DNA of 64,000 nt from Actinocatenispora sera. GTDB taxonomy: Bacteria; Actinomycetota; Actinomycetes; Mycobacteriales; Micromonosporaceae. Below the pieces are notes generated by a model. It saw only the letters and a program-made list of their open reading frames with translations, did no database searches and was not told where the DNA came from. Below, piece by piece: positions 26,388 to 35,306 of this stretch. Numbering within the stretch: the stretch's first letter is position 1; every line of letters begins with the position of its first letter. The translations under genes were made by a program, and so were the position numbers. The DNA is taken from assembly GCF_018324685.1 (NCBI RefSeq), contig NZ_AP023354.1:4340001-4404000 (forward strand), read 5' to 3'.

Positions 26388-26769
26388 ATGCCAGCGGGCA
26401 GTGCGGAGGAGATCGACGTCGAGGTGGCGGCCGCGGCGTGGGCGGCAGGCGACCTGGTGCTCGACGTCCGCACCCCGGAGGAGTACGCGAACGGGCACGT
26501 CGCCGGCGCCCGCAACGTGCCGCTGTCCCGGCTGCCGGCCGCGGCCCGCGAGCTGCCGCCCGGCCAGCTGATCACCGTCTGTACCAGCGGGGGGCCGGTC
26601 CTGGCAGGCGGCGCAGCGGCTCGCCGCCCTCGGCCGTACCGCGCTGTCGGTGCGCGGTGGCACCAAGGCCTGGCGCGCCGCCGGCCACCCCGCGGTCGCC
26701 GGCCCGCTGCCCGGTGGCGCCGCCCATCCGGGGCCGCTGCGCCGGCTGCTGTCCCGCCGCCGTCGCTGA
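26388..26769 (+). pseudogene. Rhodanese-like sulfurtransferase, broken by a +1 frameshift at a G6 run
   Basis: The first frame gives a rhodanese start: LVLDVRTPEEYANGHVAGA near residue 26 and the active-site loop beginning ITVCTSGG, with the catalytic Cys. At 26589-26594 there is a run of six G. Reading on in frame gives nonsense, but dropping one G restores GGRSWQAAQRLAALG, then GGTKAWRAAGHP and a stop at 26767. Those are the expected second half of the domain. So one base is in excess: a real frameshift, a phase-variable tract or a sequencing error. Intact, it would be a single-domain cytoplasmic sulfurtransferase of about 126 residues. Confidence 0.75.
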
Positions 26770-26796
26770 GCGGCGGCCACCGGGCATGATGGCGGG

Positions 26797-27186
26797 ATGG
26801 CACGTCTCGCGCTGGTGACGATCGTGGTCGACGACTACGACGCGGCGATCACCCACTACGTCGGCGACCTCGGCTTCCGGCTCGTCGAGGACACCGACCT
26901 CGGCGACGGCAAGCGGTGGGTCGTGGTGTCGCCGGGCGAGGAGGCCGGTACCGCGCTGCTGCTGGCCCGCGCGGTCGACGACCGGCAGCGGGACAGGATC
27001 GGCGACCAGACCGGTGGCCGGGTCGGCTTCTTCCTCTACACCGACGACTTCGCCGCCCGGCACGCCCGGATGCTCGCCGCGGGGGTCCGGTTCGCCGAAG
27101 CGCCCCGGCACGAGCCGTACGGCACGGTCGCGGTGTTCGCCGACCGGTACGGCAACCGCTGGGACCTGCTGGAGCCCGCGCGATGA
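26797..27186 (+). CDS. VOC-superfamily protein (glyoxalase-like)
   Basis: A 129-residue protein with one VOC module pair: VVDDYDAAITHYVGDLGFRL at the start and VAVFADRYGNRWDLLEP at the end. The Asp/Glu/His positions typical of metal ligands are only partly visible, so it could be a metalloenzyme such as a lyase or dioxygenase, or a binding protein. Its TGA overlaps the ATG of the next gene (ATGA), so the two are made together. Confidence 0.85.
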   Translation: MARLALVTIVVDDYDAAITHYVGDLGFRLVEDTDLGDGKRWVVVSPGEEAGTALLLARAVDDRQRDRIGDQTGGRVGFFLYTDDFAARHARMLAAGVRFAEAPRHEPYGTVAVFADRYGNRWDLLEPAR

Positions 27187-27839
27187 GCGGCGCGACCGGA
27201 GGCGCCGCTGCCGCCGTTGCCGAGCGGCTGCGGCACGTGTACTGGCTGGGTGGCGGCAGCGGCGGCGCCAAGTCGACGGTCGCCCGGCACCTGGCCGCAC
27301 GGTACGGGCTGCGCTACTACGGCACCGACGACGTGATGTCCGACCACGCCGCCCGCAGCACCGCGGCGGACAGCCCGCGGCTCGCCGAGTTCGTCGCGAT
27401 GGACATGGACCAGCGGTGGCTGCACCGCAGCCCCGAGGTGATGCTGGAAACCTTCCACTGGTTCCAGGGGGAGGGGTTCGACCACATCGTCGACGACCTG
27501 CTCGCCCTGCCGGCCGCACCGGGCATCGTGGTGGAGGGGTTCCGGCTGCTGCCGCGGCTGGTGGCGCCGCTGCTCGCGGACCGGTCGAAGGCGGTCTGGT
27601 TGCTGCCGACGCCGGCGTTTCGCGAGCGCGCGCTCGATCACCGCGGCGGCACCTGGACCATCGCCGGCCGGACCAGTGACCCGCGACGGGCACTGGACAA
27701 CCTGCTCACCCGGGACCGGATGTTCACCGACCGGCTCGCCGCCGAGCTGCGCGAGCTCGACCTACCGGGAATCACCGTCGACGGCAGCGTCACCGAGCAG
27801 GACCTCACGGACCGGGTCGCCGCCGCGTTCCGGCTCTGA
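27183..27839 (+). CDS. P-loop kinase-like protein
   Basis: A 218-residue protein. The P-loop reads GGGSGGAKST (residues ~25-34), a Walker A form with Ala before the Lys. This is followed by a YYGTDDVM Asp region, and IVVEGFRLLP is a likely Walker B strand. The arrangement resembles small-molecule kinases such as shikimate kinase or uridine kinase-like proteins. The function is unknown, but coupling to the VOC gene suggests they act on one compound. Confidence 0.7.
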   Translation: MSGATGGAAAAVAERLRHVYWLGGGSGGAKSTVARHLAARYGLRYYGTDDVMSDHAARSTAADSPRLAEFVAMDMDQRWLHRSPEVMLETFHWFQGEGFDHIVDDLLALPAAPGIVVEGFRLLPRLVAPLLADRSKAVWLLPTPAFRERALDHRGGTWTIAGRTSDPRRALDNLLTRDRMFTDRLAAELRELDLPGITVDGSVTEQDLTDRVAAAFRL

Positions 27840-28235
27840 TCGCCCGCTCAACCGGCCGGTACGGGCGGGCCAGGTACACCGACAGGCCGAGCGGGGCGGC
27901 GTACGCGCGGGCCGCGCGCTGCGGCGGGACGCGGGCAGGATCTGCGTCGCAGACCAGTTCGACGGTGTCGGCGAGCCGCGCGACCTGGCCCAGCAGGCGG
28001 CGGTACGCGTCGAGCGTGAGGTACATCGAGACGCCGAGGCACGGCACGAACGTAGACCGGTCCGGGCGCAGGCCGGCCGACCCCGCAGCACCGGATGGTC
28101 GGCGTGCGCGAGCTGGTGGTCGAGCGGGGTGCGGTCGGCGGCGGCGACCAGGGGCTCGGCGAGCGGGTCGATGTCGATGAAGGGCGGCCGGTCAGTCGGC
28201 CGTCCGGCCCGGCGACGCAGGGCGCCCCGAGCCGG
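27805..28235 (-). pseudogene. Probable remnant of an LCM-type SAM methyltransferase
   Basis: Two reverse-strand frames together read like part of a leucine-carboxymethyltransferase-like (PPM) enzyme. The upstream frame ends LDHQLAHADHPVLR. The downstream frame continues GLRPDRSTFVPCLGVSMYLT, then LDAYRRLLGQVARLADTVEL, which is the typical family core after the acidic strand. The break falls at about 28085 near CGGGGT. The SAM-binding N-terminus is missing. It overlaps the end of the kinase-like gene. The family call is moderate; that it is not an intact gene is clear. Confidence 0.38.
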
Positions 28236-28245
28236 ACGACCGCTG

Positions 28246-30204
28246 TCAGGATCGGCGCCGGGAACGCAGGTAGTCGCTGACCACCGCGGCACCCAGGCCG
28301 TCCGGGTCCGGCGCGACCACCCGGCCACCGGTACGCCGGGCCACCAGGTCGACGAACGCCCGCAGGCTGGGGTCCTCGCCGAGCATGAACACGGTGACCG
28401 CGGCGCCCAGCCGACCCAGGTGGTCCAGCTCGGCGACGGTGACCCGCAGCGTCTCCGGATCCGGCGGGTAGTCGAACAGCCCCTCGCCGTCCGGGGTCAG
28501 CCGGGCCGTTGGCTCACCGTCGGTCACCACGAGCAGTACCGGCTGCGCGTCTGGGTGCTTGCGCAGGTGCCGGCCCGCGAGCAGTAGCGCGTGGTGCAGG
28601 TTGGTGCCCTGCTCGTACGCCCCGTCCAGACCGACCAGCTCCTCGGCCGACACGGTCTGGGCCAGCCGGCCGAACGTGATCAGCTCCAGCGCGTCGGTCC
28701 GGAACCTGGTCCGTACCAGCTGATGCAGCGCCAGCGCGGTGCGTTTCATCGGCACCCAGCGGCCCTCGGCCACCATCGACCAGGACGTGTCGACGCACAG
28801 CGCGACCGCGGCCCGGCTGCGCGCCTCGGTCTCCGTGATCGCCACGTCGGCCAGCGCAAACGGGGCGTCGTCGGTCGGATCGGCGGCCCGCCGCAGCACC
28901 GCGTTGCCCAGCGTGCGCGGCACGTCCCACGGCTCGGTGTCGCCGAACCGCCACTCGCGGCTGGCTCCGGTCGGCTCCCCGGCGGCGCCGGCGAGCCGGG
29001 TGTCGCGCTGACCGCCGCGGGCGGACAGCTGCCGTGCGACGTCGCGCAGGGCCGTCTCGCCGAGCCGCCGCAGCGCCCGCGGGGAGAGCCGCAGCGACCC
29101 GTCGGCGGCCCGTTCGAACAGCCCGTCCGCGCGCAGCGCCTGCTCCAGCTCGGCGAGCCGGCGGGCATCGGCCACCGACCGCGGCCCGAGGGTACGCTCC
29201 AGTGCCTCCAGGTCGATGTCGGACAGCTGGGCACCCGGGTACGCCTGGGCCAGCTGCTCCGCCAGCGCGTCCAGGTCGGCCAGCTCGCCCATCGCCCGGC
29301 TGGCCTGGCCCAACCCGAGCGGCTGGTCGCCGTCGAACTCGGCCCCGCCGGACCAGTCCAGGTCCGGCCGCAGCGCCTGCAGCTGGGCATCGAGCTGGGA
29401 CAGCGCGGCACCGATGCGCGGGTCACCGAACGCCTGCGCCGACAGCTCGGCGAGCTCGGCCCGCTGCTGCTCGGTCAGCGAGTTGAGCAGCCGGGACGCC
29501 TGCGCCGAGCGCTGCGCCAGCGACTCGATCAGCTCGTCGATGGTGCCCGGCCGCTCCGGGAAGAACTCGCCGTGCTTGTCCATGAACTCGGCGAACCGGC
29601 GGTCGATGTCCGGCTCGTTGCGAGCGTGCGCGGCGAGCAGCGCGTTCAGGTCGGCGAGCATGTCCGCCACCCGGGCCACGTCGGCGTCGGTGACCTGCCG
29701 CATCGCGTCCCGGATCCCGGCGAACCGCTGGTCCAACAGCTCACGGCCGAGCAGTCGCTGGATCTCCGCGTACGCCGCGGCTCCCTCGGCGCTGCGCCAG
29801 TCGTACCCGGCGAGCTCGCGCACCGCACCCGCGGTGTCGCTCGGCAGCGCGTCCAGTTGCATCTCCCGGAACCGCGCATCGTCGGAGCGCTCCGCGGCGA
29901 GCGCCTCCCGCTCGTCGGCCAGCGCCTGCCGCAGCAGCTCGTCGACCTGGCGCAGCGTGCCGTCCAGCCGGTACCGGGAGCGCAGCTCGCGGCGCCGCTC
30001 GTGCACCTGGCGGGACAGCTCGTCCAGGCCGGTTCGATCGCCCAGGCCGCGCCGCAGCAGCTCGCGCAGCGCCGCCGACGGGGACGCGCCGGCCAGCACG
30101 TCGTCACCGATGGCGTCCAGCGCGGCCCGCGGATCGTACGGCGGGGCGAGCGGGTCCGGCCCGCCCAGGAACCGGGAGTAACGAAACGACGGATCGGAGC
30201 TCAT
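28246..30204 (-). CDS. VWA-domain protein, partner of the MoxR-like ATPase
   Basis: A 652-residue protein. The long helical, acidic N-terminal half (residues ~1-430) has no recognised domain. The C-terminal von Willebrand A domain (from ~455) has an intact MIDAS: DTSWS near residue 472, a Thr in QGTNLHHALL and the Asp of VVTDGEP. MIDAS domains bind a divalent ion and a protein ligand. ATG 30204 has GAGGGAGGGG upstream. It directly follows the AAA+ gene, a pairing like chelatase subunits I and D or CbbQ/CbbO, used to remodel or insert metal into a target protein. Confidence 0.87.
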   Translation of the reverse strand: MSSDPSFRYSRFLGGPDPLAPPYDPRAALDAIGDDVLAGASPSAALRELLRRGLGDRTGLDELSRQVHERRRELRSRYRLDGTLRQVDELLRQALADEREALAAERSDDARFREMQLDALPSDTAGAVRELAGYDWRSAEGAAAYAEIQRLLGRELLDQRFAGIRDAMRQVTDADVARVADMLADLNALLAAHARNEPDIDRRFAEFMDKHGEFFPERPGTIDELIESLAQRSAQASRLLNSLTEQQRAELAELSAQAFGDPRIGAALSQLDAQLQALRPDLDWSGGAEFDGDQPLGLGQASRAMGELADLDALAEQLAQAYPGAQLSDIDLEALERTLGPRSVADARRLAELEQALRADGLFERAADGSLRLSPRALRRLGETALRDVARQLSARGGQRDTRLAGAAGEPTGASREWRFGDTEPWDVPRTLGNAVLRRAADPTDDAPFALADVAITETEARSRAAVALCVDTSWSMVAEGRWVPMKRTALALHQLVRTRFRTDALELITFGRLAQTVSAEELVGLDGAYEQGTNLHHALLLAGRHLRKHPDAQPVLLVVTDGEPTARLTPDGEGLFDYPPDPETLRVTVAELDHLGRLGAAVTVFMLGEDPSLRAFVDLVARRTGGRVVAPDPDGLGAAVVSDYLRSRRRS

Positions 30205-30224
30205 CGCCCCTCCCTCGGTGTCGG

Positions 30225-31646
30225 TCACGCTCCGTACACCACGGTGTCGGGGTCGGCGTCGGTCGGCTGCTTGGCCAGCCGGCGGGTCAGGTACAGGTGC
30301 TCCAGGGCCAGCTCGACGGCGGCCGCGCGGGCCCCGTCGCCGGCGTCCGCCGGCAGCCGCAGCTGGGTCACCAGCTCGTCCAGCACCGCGAGCTTCGGCA
30401 GCGCGGCGAGCACCGCACCGGCCGGTACCCGCTCGCCGGTCAGCACCTGGTGGCCGTCGGACACCGCGTCGGCGAGTTCGGTCAGATCCAGGCCCGCCAG
30501 CCGGGCCCGCCCGGTCTCGGCGACGGCGCGGCGCAGCAGGTAGTGCAGCAGCTCGTCCTCCCGGCCCTCCTCACCGGGCTCGAACTCCAGCTTGCCCCGC
30601 AGCACCCCGGGCACCGTGGTCAGGTCGACCGGCCGGGCCACGGCGGGATCCTCGCCGGTCAGCGCGGCCCGGCGCAGCGCGGCGGCGGACACCGTCTCCG
30701 CCGCGGCGATCGCGAACCGGGCCGACACGCCGGAGCGCTGGTCGATCGAGGTCGACTCGCGCAGCAGCCGGGACAGCCGGGCGACCACCTCCAGCAGCGT
30801 CTCCGGCACCTCGGCGACCAGGTGCGCCTCCTGCCGGACCAGCGCCACCTCGGCGGTCACCGTGGGCGGGTAGTGGGTACGGATCTCGGCGCCGAACCGG
30901 TCCTTGAGCGGCGTGATGATCCGCCCCCGGTTGGTGTAGTCGTCCGGGTTGGCCGAGCCGACCAGCAGCACGTCCAGCGGCAGCCGCAGGTTGTACCCGC
31001 GAACCTGGATGTCGCGCTCCTCCATCACGTTGAGCAGCGCCACCTGGATCCGCTCGGCGAGGTCGGGCAGCTCGTTGACCGCGATGATGCCGCGGTGCGC
31101 CCGCGGGACCAGGCCGTAGTGGATGGTCTCCGGGTCGCCGAGGCTGCGGCCGGCGGCGACCTTCACCGGGTCGACGTCGCCGACCAGGTCGGCCACGCTG
31201 GTGTCCGGAGTGGCCAGCTTCTCCGCGTAGCGCTGCGAGCGGTGGCGCCAGGCGACCGGCAGCTCGTCGCCGAGTTCGGCGGCCCGGCGCACCGACGCCG
31301 GCGTGACCGGCCGGTACGGGTGTTCGCCCAGCTCCGCGCCGTCGATGACCGGGGACCACTCGTCCAGCAGCCCGGTCAGGGCGCGCAGCAGCCGAGTCTT
31401 GCCCTGGCCGCGCTCACCGAGCAGTACCACGTCGTGCCCGGCGATCAGGGCCCGCTCCAACTGGGGCAGAACGGTCGTGTCGAACCCGACGATGCCGGGC
31501 CACGGGTCGTCCCCGGCGCGCAGCCGGGTGAGCAGATTGTCGCGAATCTCGGTGCGAATGCTGCGGTACCGGTGCCCCGAGGCGCGCAGCGCACCGGTCG
31601 TGCGGGGCAGTTCTTCGGGTGCGATGGGAGTCGTCACCCGCACCAC
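30225..31646 (-). CDS. MoxR/magnesium-chelatase-like AAA+ ATPase
   Basis: A 473-residue ATPase. Walker A is GERGQGKT (near residue 77). Downstream, RGIIAVNELPDL is the Walker B region, and LLVGSANPDDYTNRGRIITP carries sensor 1. Helical insertions between them are as in the chelatase I clade. The start lies in a GTG-rich stretch (31646, 31643 or 31637 are all possible). It is transcribed with the VWA gene, separated by 20 bases. The pair likely acts as an ATP-driven chaperone for an unknown target. Confidence 0.87.
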   Translation of the reverse strand: MVRVTTPIAPEELPRTTGALRASGHRYRSIRTEIRDNLLTRLRAGDDPWPGIVGFDTTVLPQLERALIAGHDVVLLGERGQGKTRLLRALTGLLDEWSPVIDGAELGEHPYRPVTPASVRRAAELGDELPVAWRHRSQRYAEKLATPDTSVADLVGDVDPVKVAAGRSLGDPETIHYGLVPRAHRGIIAVNELPDLAERIQVALLNVMEERDIQVRGYNLRLPLDVLLVGSANPDDYTNRGRIITPLKDRFGAEIRTHYPPTVTAEVALVRQEAHLVAEVPETLLEVVARLSRLLRESTSIDQRSGVSARFAIAAAETVSAAALRRAALTGEDPAVARPVDLTTVPGVLRGKLEFEPGEEGREDELLHYLLRRAVAETGRARLAGLDLTELADAVSDGHQVLTGERVPAGAVLAALPKLAVLDELVTQLRLPADAGDGARAAAVELALEHLYLTRRLAKQPTDADPDTVVYGA

Positions 31647-31704
31647 GCTACGGCGGGATCACCCGCGGCGGCCACGCCAGTGGTGGGCCGCGGGTCGTGA
31701 TCGT

Positions 31705-32697
31705 CTAGTCGTGGTCGTCGCGGACCCGGACCGCGCCGCTGCGCGCGTGCGGGTGCCGGGCGACGCGCCGGGCACCCGCGGGCCGGCGCTGCACGGGCGT
31801 GTCGGACCGGACCGGGGGACCGGCCGGCCGGGTGGTGGACCAGATCCGCGCCAGCGGACCCGGCCGCCGCCCGGCGGACAGCTGGCCCCAGGCCGCCGGC
31901 ACGAGCGCGGGCAGACTGCGTCGCGGTTCCTCGGACTCGACCGCGCTGGGCTGTTCGGCCCGCCGTCGCCAGGGTGGCAGCGGGATCGTGTCGAACGGGA
32001 TGCGGTAGAGCACCCGGCTCAGGAACAGCCCCAGCGGAATCGCCGCGACCACGTCGGTCAGCCAGTGGTAGTCGATGTACACCATGGTGACCGCGACCGT
32101 GGCGGGCGCGCCGAACCGCACCAGCCAGCAGATGACCCGCGGCAGGTACGGCCCGATCAACAGCATCAGCGCGCCGTACCAGACGATCGCGTTGCCGGTG
32201 TGCCCGGACGGGTAGGCCATGCTGTACGGCCCGGAGGGGTGGGCGAACATCTCGACCGGACCGTGATGCGGCACCGCGCGGTTGCTCCACACCTTGATCG
32301 GGCCGATCACCAGGTAGGTCAGCAGGAACGCGGTGGCCGGCACGAACACCGGCCGGATGGTGCGCCGGCGCCAGGCCAGGAACACCGCGATGGTCAGCGT
32401 GCCGTAGGTCAGCGGACCGCCCTGGCCCAGGCAGCTCAGCGCGTACCCGGTCCACCAGCTCAGCGCGTTGCGATGGTTGTCCGACCAGTTCAGCGCGGCG
32501 GTGTCGACGGCGAGGATGTGGCTGTCGTTGAAGATCAGCGGGATGGTGATCGCCACGAAGATGGCGACCAGCACGATGTCGAACCACCAGCCGGACGGCC
32601 GAACCCGCGGCGGCACGGCGCGGTGCGCACCAACGGCACCTCGCGGTCGCGGAATCTGCGTTCCCGGACTCACCAGCCGGTTGCCTCCCGTGGTCAT
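31705..32697 (-). CDS. PAP2-family membrane phosphatase
   Basis: A 330-residue protein with six hydrophobic segments up to about residue 235, then a ~95-residue basic, Pro-rich tail. The three phosphatase motifs are visible: KVWSNRAVPH as motif 1 (Lys and Arg conserved, the usual RP softened to RAVP), YPSGHTGN as motif 2 and DYHWLTD as motif 3. The family hydrolyses lipid phosphates or pyrophosphates, such as undecaprenyl pyrophosphate or phosphatidic acid. The substrate is unknown. Located next to the AAA/VWA pair but separated by 58 bases. Confidence 0.87.
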   Translation of the reverse strand: MTTGGNRLVSPGTQIPRPRGAVGAHRAVPPRVRPSGWWFDIVLVAIFVAITIPLIFNDSHILAVDTAALNWSDNHRNALSWWTGYALSCLGQGGPLTYGTLTIAVFLAWRRRTIRPVFVPATAFLLTYLVIGPIKVWSNRAVPHHGPVEMFAHPSGPYSMAYPSGHTGNAIVWYGALMLLIGPYLPRVICWLVRFGAPATVAVTMVYIDYHWLTDVVAAIPLGLFLSRVLYRIPFDTIPLPPWRRRAEQPSAVESEEPRRSLPALVPAAWGQLSAGRRPGPLARIWSTTRPAGPPVRSDTPVQRRPAGARRVARHPHARSGAVRVRDDHD

Positions 32698-33135
32698 GGC
32701 CCCTCACACGCCGTCGTGCTCCGGCCCCCGTAGCCGTCGCGGTGCCAACGGCCGCAGTCCCGGCCGTAGGCACGGTAGGACATCATCGCAAACCGGACCC
32801 GCGGGCGGCCAACCGCCGGGGCCGAGGTCACATTCATGCCCAACGAACGGTGGCGGCATCGGGACTCGCCGTGAGCGCAATCGCCCATTGCGGCCCGAAC
32901 CGCCAAAGCCACCCGGAGACGCCACGTCGCCGCTGCCGCCCCCCGGTGGCATCGCACCCCCACCATCCGGGCTGGCCGGATGGCGTCGCCGTCGACAGCG
33001 GAGCCGGCGTCACCGGCTCCGCTGGGACGCTCCCCAGCATGCCCGATCGGGCCCGGATCGACCACATCGGACGGTCCCGTGTCGCGAAGTCACAGCAAAC
33101 ACACGGCTTTCTCAGCGTGCTCCCCGTCACCCTCA
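32698..33135. other. Intergenic region with no convincing gene
   Basis: A 438-base stretch between the PAP2 gene start and the GH3 remnant. Frames present are short, Arg/Pro/Gly-rich and lack codon bias. No strong promoter or repeat was seen. It may be decayed DNA upstream of the remnant. Confidence 0.4.
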
Positions 33136-33345
33136 CTACCGGGCGACGGCCACCGAGCCGGTCAGGGGCAGCCGCTTCGCCGCGGCGACCGCGTGCACCA
33201 GCCGGTCCTGACCGCCGGGCAGGGCGAGGCTGCGCCGGTCGCTGCCCTCGCCCTGCCGGTCGCCGACCAGCACCACCGCGATGTCGGCCCGGCGGGCCGC
33301 GGCGACCGCCACCGGGGGGTCAGCGGCAGCCGGCGAGCGAGCCGG
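33136..33345 (-). pseudogene. Remnant of a GH3 glycoside hydrolase C-terminal domain
   Basis: A reverse-strand frame ending at TAG 33136-33138 reads VAVAAARRADIAVVLVGDRQ, then GEGSDRRSLALPGGQDRLVH. This is the hallmark of the GH3 C-terminal (second) domain, normally followed by VVVLNTGGPV. Here the protein instead stops about 15 residues later, and no upstream catalytic domain exists. It overlaps the end of the quinone reductase in another frame. It is a fragment of a lost beta-glucosidase-type gene. Confidence 0.6.
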
Positions 33346-34165
33346 CGTCGCGCCGCTCCGGCGCCGCCGGGTCGGTGCTCGCGTGGCCGGGGCCGCTCCG
33401 GTGGATGGCGGCGCCGCTGCGGCCCGGGGCCAGGTCGGCGCGCAACGCCAGGTCGGCGTCGTAGTCGCCGCCGGCCTCCGGCCGGTACGGCACCGGCGGG
33501 GTGTCGGCCAGCGTGCGCAACCGGTGGGTCAACTCGGCGCGCATGCCCTCGTAGCGCTCGGGGCCGACCCGGTTCGAACCGGTGAGCAGCAGCGGCGGCA
33601 GTACCTGCATACCGGTGTAGAAGAAGGTGCCGTGCAGCAGGCCGAACAGCGTCTCGGACAGCTCCCCGTGGATGCCGCGCGGCCCGACGCTCGGGCCGCG
33701 GGCGCCGACGGTGACCACGGCGAGGGCGCGGCGGCCAACGAGCGTGCCGTCCCCGTACCGCCGGATCCGGCCGGTGTCGGGATCGGTGACGCCGTAACCG
33801 AACCCCTTGACGAACACCCGGTCGAACCAGCCCTTGAGGATCGCGGGCATGCTGTACCACCAGAGCGGGAACTGCACCACGACGGTGTCCGCCCAGCGCA
33901 GTTTGTCCTGTTCGGCCCGGATCTCGGCCGGCAAGGTACCGGAGTCGTACGCGCGCTGCGACGCGCCGGCGACGTCCAGCCGGCCGTCGGGCGGCTCGGC
34001 CGGATAGTCACTGCCCCGCACCACCGGATCGAACCCCATCGCGTACAGGTCGGACTCCCGGTAGGCGTGGCCCGCCTCGGCGAGGGTGCGCAGTCCGTCG
34101 GCGCGCAGCGCACCGTTCAGCGACCGCGGCTCCGGATGCGCCGACACCCACAGGATCTTCACCAC
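33320..34165 (-). CDS. NAD(P)H:quinone oxidoreductase, flavodoxin-like fold
   Basis: A 281-residue flavoprotein of the NQO1/MdaB/KefF group. It starts VKILWVSAHPEPRSLNG, the FMN/FAD phosphate loop, and has QFPLWWYSMPAILKGWFDRV near residue 93 and VTVGARGPS. GTG 34165 follows a GGGAGG site; GTG 34162 is equally possible. The last ~35 residues are low in complexity and run over the GH3 remnant, so the natural C-terminus may have been altered. It is divergent from a GlxA-type regulator. Confidence 0.82.
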   Translation of the reverse strand: MVKILWVSAHPEPRSLNGALRADGLRTLAEAGHAYRESDLYAMGFDPVVRGSDYPAEPPDGRLDVAGASQRAYDSGTLPAEIRAEQDKLRWADTVVVQFPLWWYSMPAILKGWFDRVFVKGFGYGVTDPDTGRIRRYGDGTLVGRRALAVVTVGARGPSVGPRGIHGELSETLFGLLHGTFFYTGMQVLPPLLLTGSNRVGPERYEGMRAELTHRLRTLADTPPVPYRPEAGGDYDADLALRADLAPGRSGAAIHRSGPGHASTDPAAPERRDAGSLAGCR

Positions 34166-34261
34166 GAACCTCCCAGCTCCGTTGCGTTCACGACCCCAGC
34201 CTGGTCCGGGTCGGCCGATCCGGCGATTGGCCTGACGGCCACTATGTGCAAGGATCGGGCC

Positions 34262-35257
34262 ATGCTCTCGAACGCGCCGGCCGGCTCGGCGGCCCGGCCG
34301 CACCGGGTGGTCGTGCTGGTCCGCGACGGGGTGGAGCTGCTCGACCTCGGTCTGGTGCACCAGGTGTTCGGACGGGCCCGCTCGGCCTCCGGCACCCCGC
34401 TGTACCAGGTGGTCACCTGCGCGCTGGCGCCCGGCCCGGTGCGCACCGACACCGACATCCCGATCGTGGTCGAGCGCGGAGCGCGCACCATGCGCAGTGC
34501 CGACACGGTGGTGCTGCCCGCCGCGCACGCGCCCGACGCGACGGACGAGACCGGGCAGCTGTCGCCGGAGCTGGCCGCCGCGCTGGCCCGGCGCCGGCCC
34601 GGCAGCCGCCTCGCCTCCATCTGTACCGGTGCGTTCGTGCTGGCCGCGGCCGGCCTGCTGGACGGGCGGCGGGCGACCACGCACTGGCGGTACGCGGAAC
34701 GGTTCCGCCGGCTGTTCCCGGCGGTACGGCTCGATCCGGACGTGCTCTACGTCGACGAGGGCGACGTGCTCACCTCGGCCGGCGCGGCGGCCGGCGTCGA
34801 CCTGTGCCTGCACCTGGTGCGCCGGGACCACGGCGCCGCCGTCGCCAACGAGGTCGCCCGGGCCACCGTCGTCGCGCCGCACCGCGAGGGTGGCCAGGCG
34901 CAGTTCATCCGCCAGCCGGTGCCGGCAGCGACCGAGACGTCCACCGCGGCGGTACGCGACTGGGCGCTGGCGCACCTGGACCGGCCGCTGCCGCTCGCCG
35001 AGCTGGCCCGGCGCGGCTCGATGAGCGTGCGTACCTTCACCCGGCGGTTCCGGGCCGAGGTCGGCGTCGCGCCCGGGGAGTGGCTGCTGCAGCGCCGGCT
35101 GGAGCGGGCCCGCGAGCTGCTCGAGGGTAGCGACCTGCCGGTGGATCGGGTCGCCGCGCAGGCCGGCTTCGGTACCGCCGCGTCGCTGCGCGCCCATCTT
35201 GCCGCCACGCTGCACACCTCCCCGTCCGCCTACCGCGCCACCTTCCGCGGCCGCTGA
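34262..35257 (+). CDS. GlxA-family AraC-type transcriptional regulator
   Basis: A 331-residue protein. The N-terminal DJ-1/PfpI-like domain has the cysteine elbow SICTGAFVLAAAGLLDGRRA near residue 125. The C-terminal AraC domain (last ~100 residues) includes PLAELARRGSMSVRTFTRRF and VAAQAGFGTAASLRAHL as its two helix-turn-helices. ATG 34262 follows AAGGA; an in-frame ATG 34244 exists. Divergent from the quinone reductase with a 96-base gap, so it probably controls it. Confidence 0.88.
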   Translation: MLSNAPAGSAARPHRVVVLVRDGVELLDLGLVHQVFGRARSASGTPLYQVVTCALAPGPVRTDTDIPIVVERGARTMRSADTVVLPAAHAPDATDETGQLSPELAAALARRRPGSRLASICTGAFVLAAAGLLDGRRATTHWRYAERFRRLFPAVRLDPDVLYVDEGDVLTSAGAAAGVDLCLHLVRRDHGAAVANEVARATVVAPHREGGQAQFIRQPVPAATETSTAAVRDWALAHLDRPLPLAELARRGSMSVRTFTRRFRAEVGVAPGEWLLQRRLERARELLEGSDLPVDRVAAQAGFGTAASLRAHLAATLHTSPSAYRATFRGR

Positions 35258-35258
35258 A

Positions 35259-35288
35259 TCCGTCGCGGCGTCGCCAACCCGCGACGGA
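35259..35288. terminator. Hairpin between convergent regulator genes
   Basis: TCCGTCGCG and CGCGACGGA, perfect 9-bp arms with a 12-base loop, immediately after the GlxA-type stop and 19 bases from the LacI gene end. Confidence 0.6.
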
Positions 35289-35306
35289 CGGTGCCCGCGG
35301 GGGCGG

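Noticed and set aside
32698-33135. Reverse frames of about 100-120 residues upstream of the PAP2 gene
   Set aside because: No ribosome site, low-complexity composition and mutually overlapping frames; treated as non-coding.
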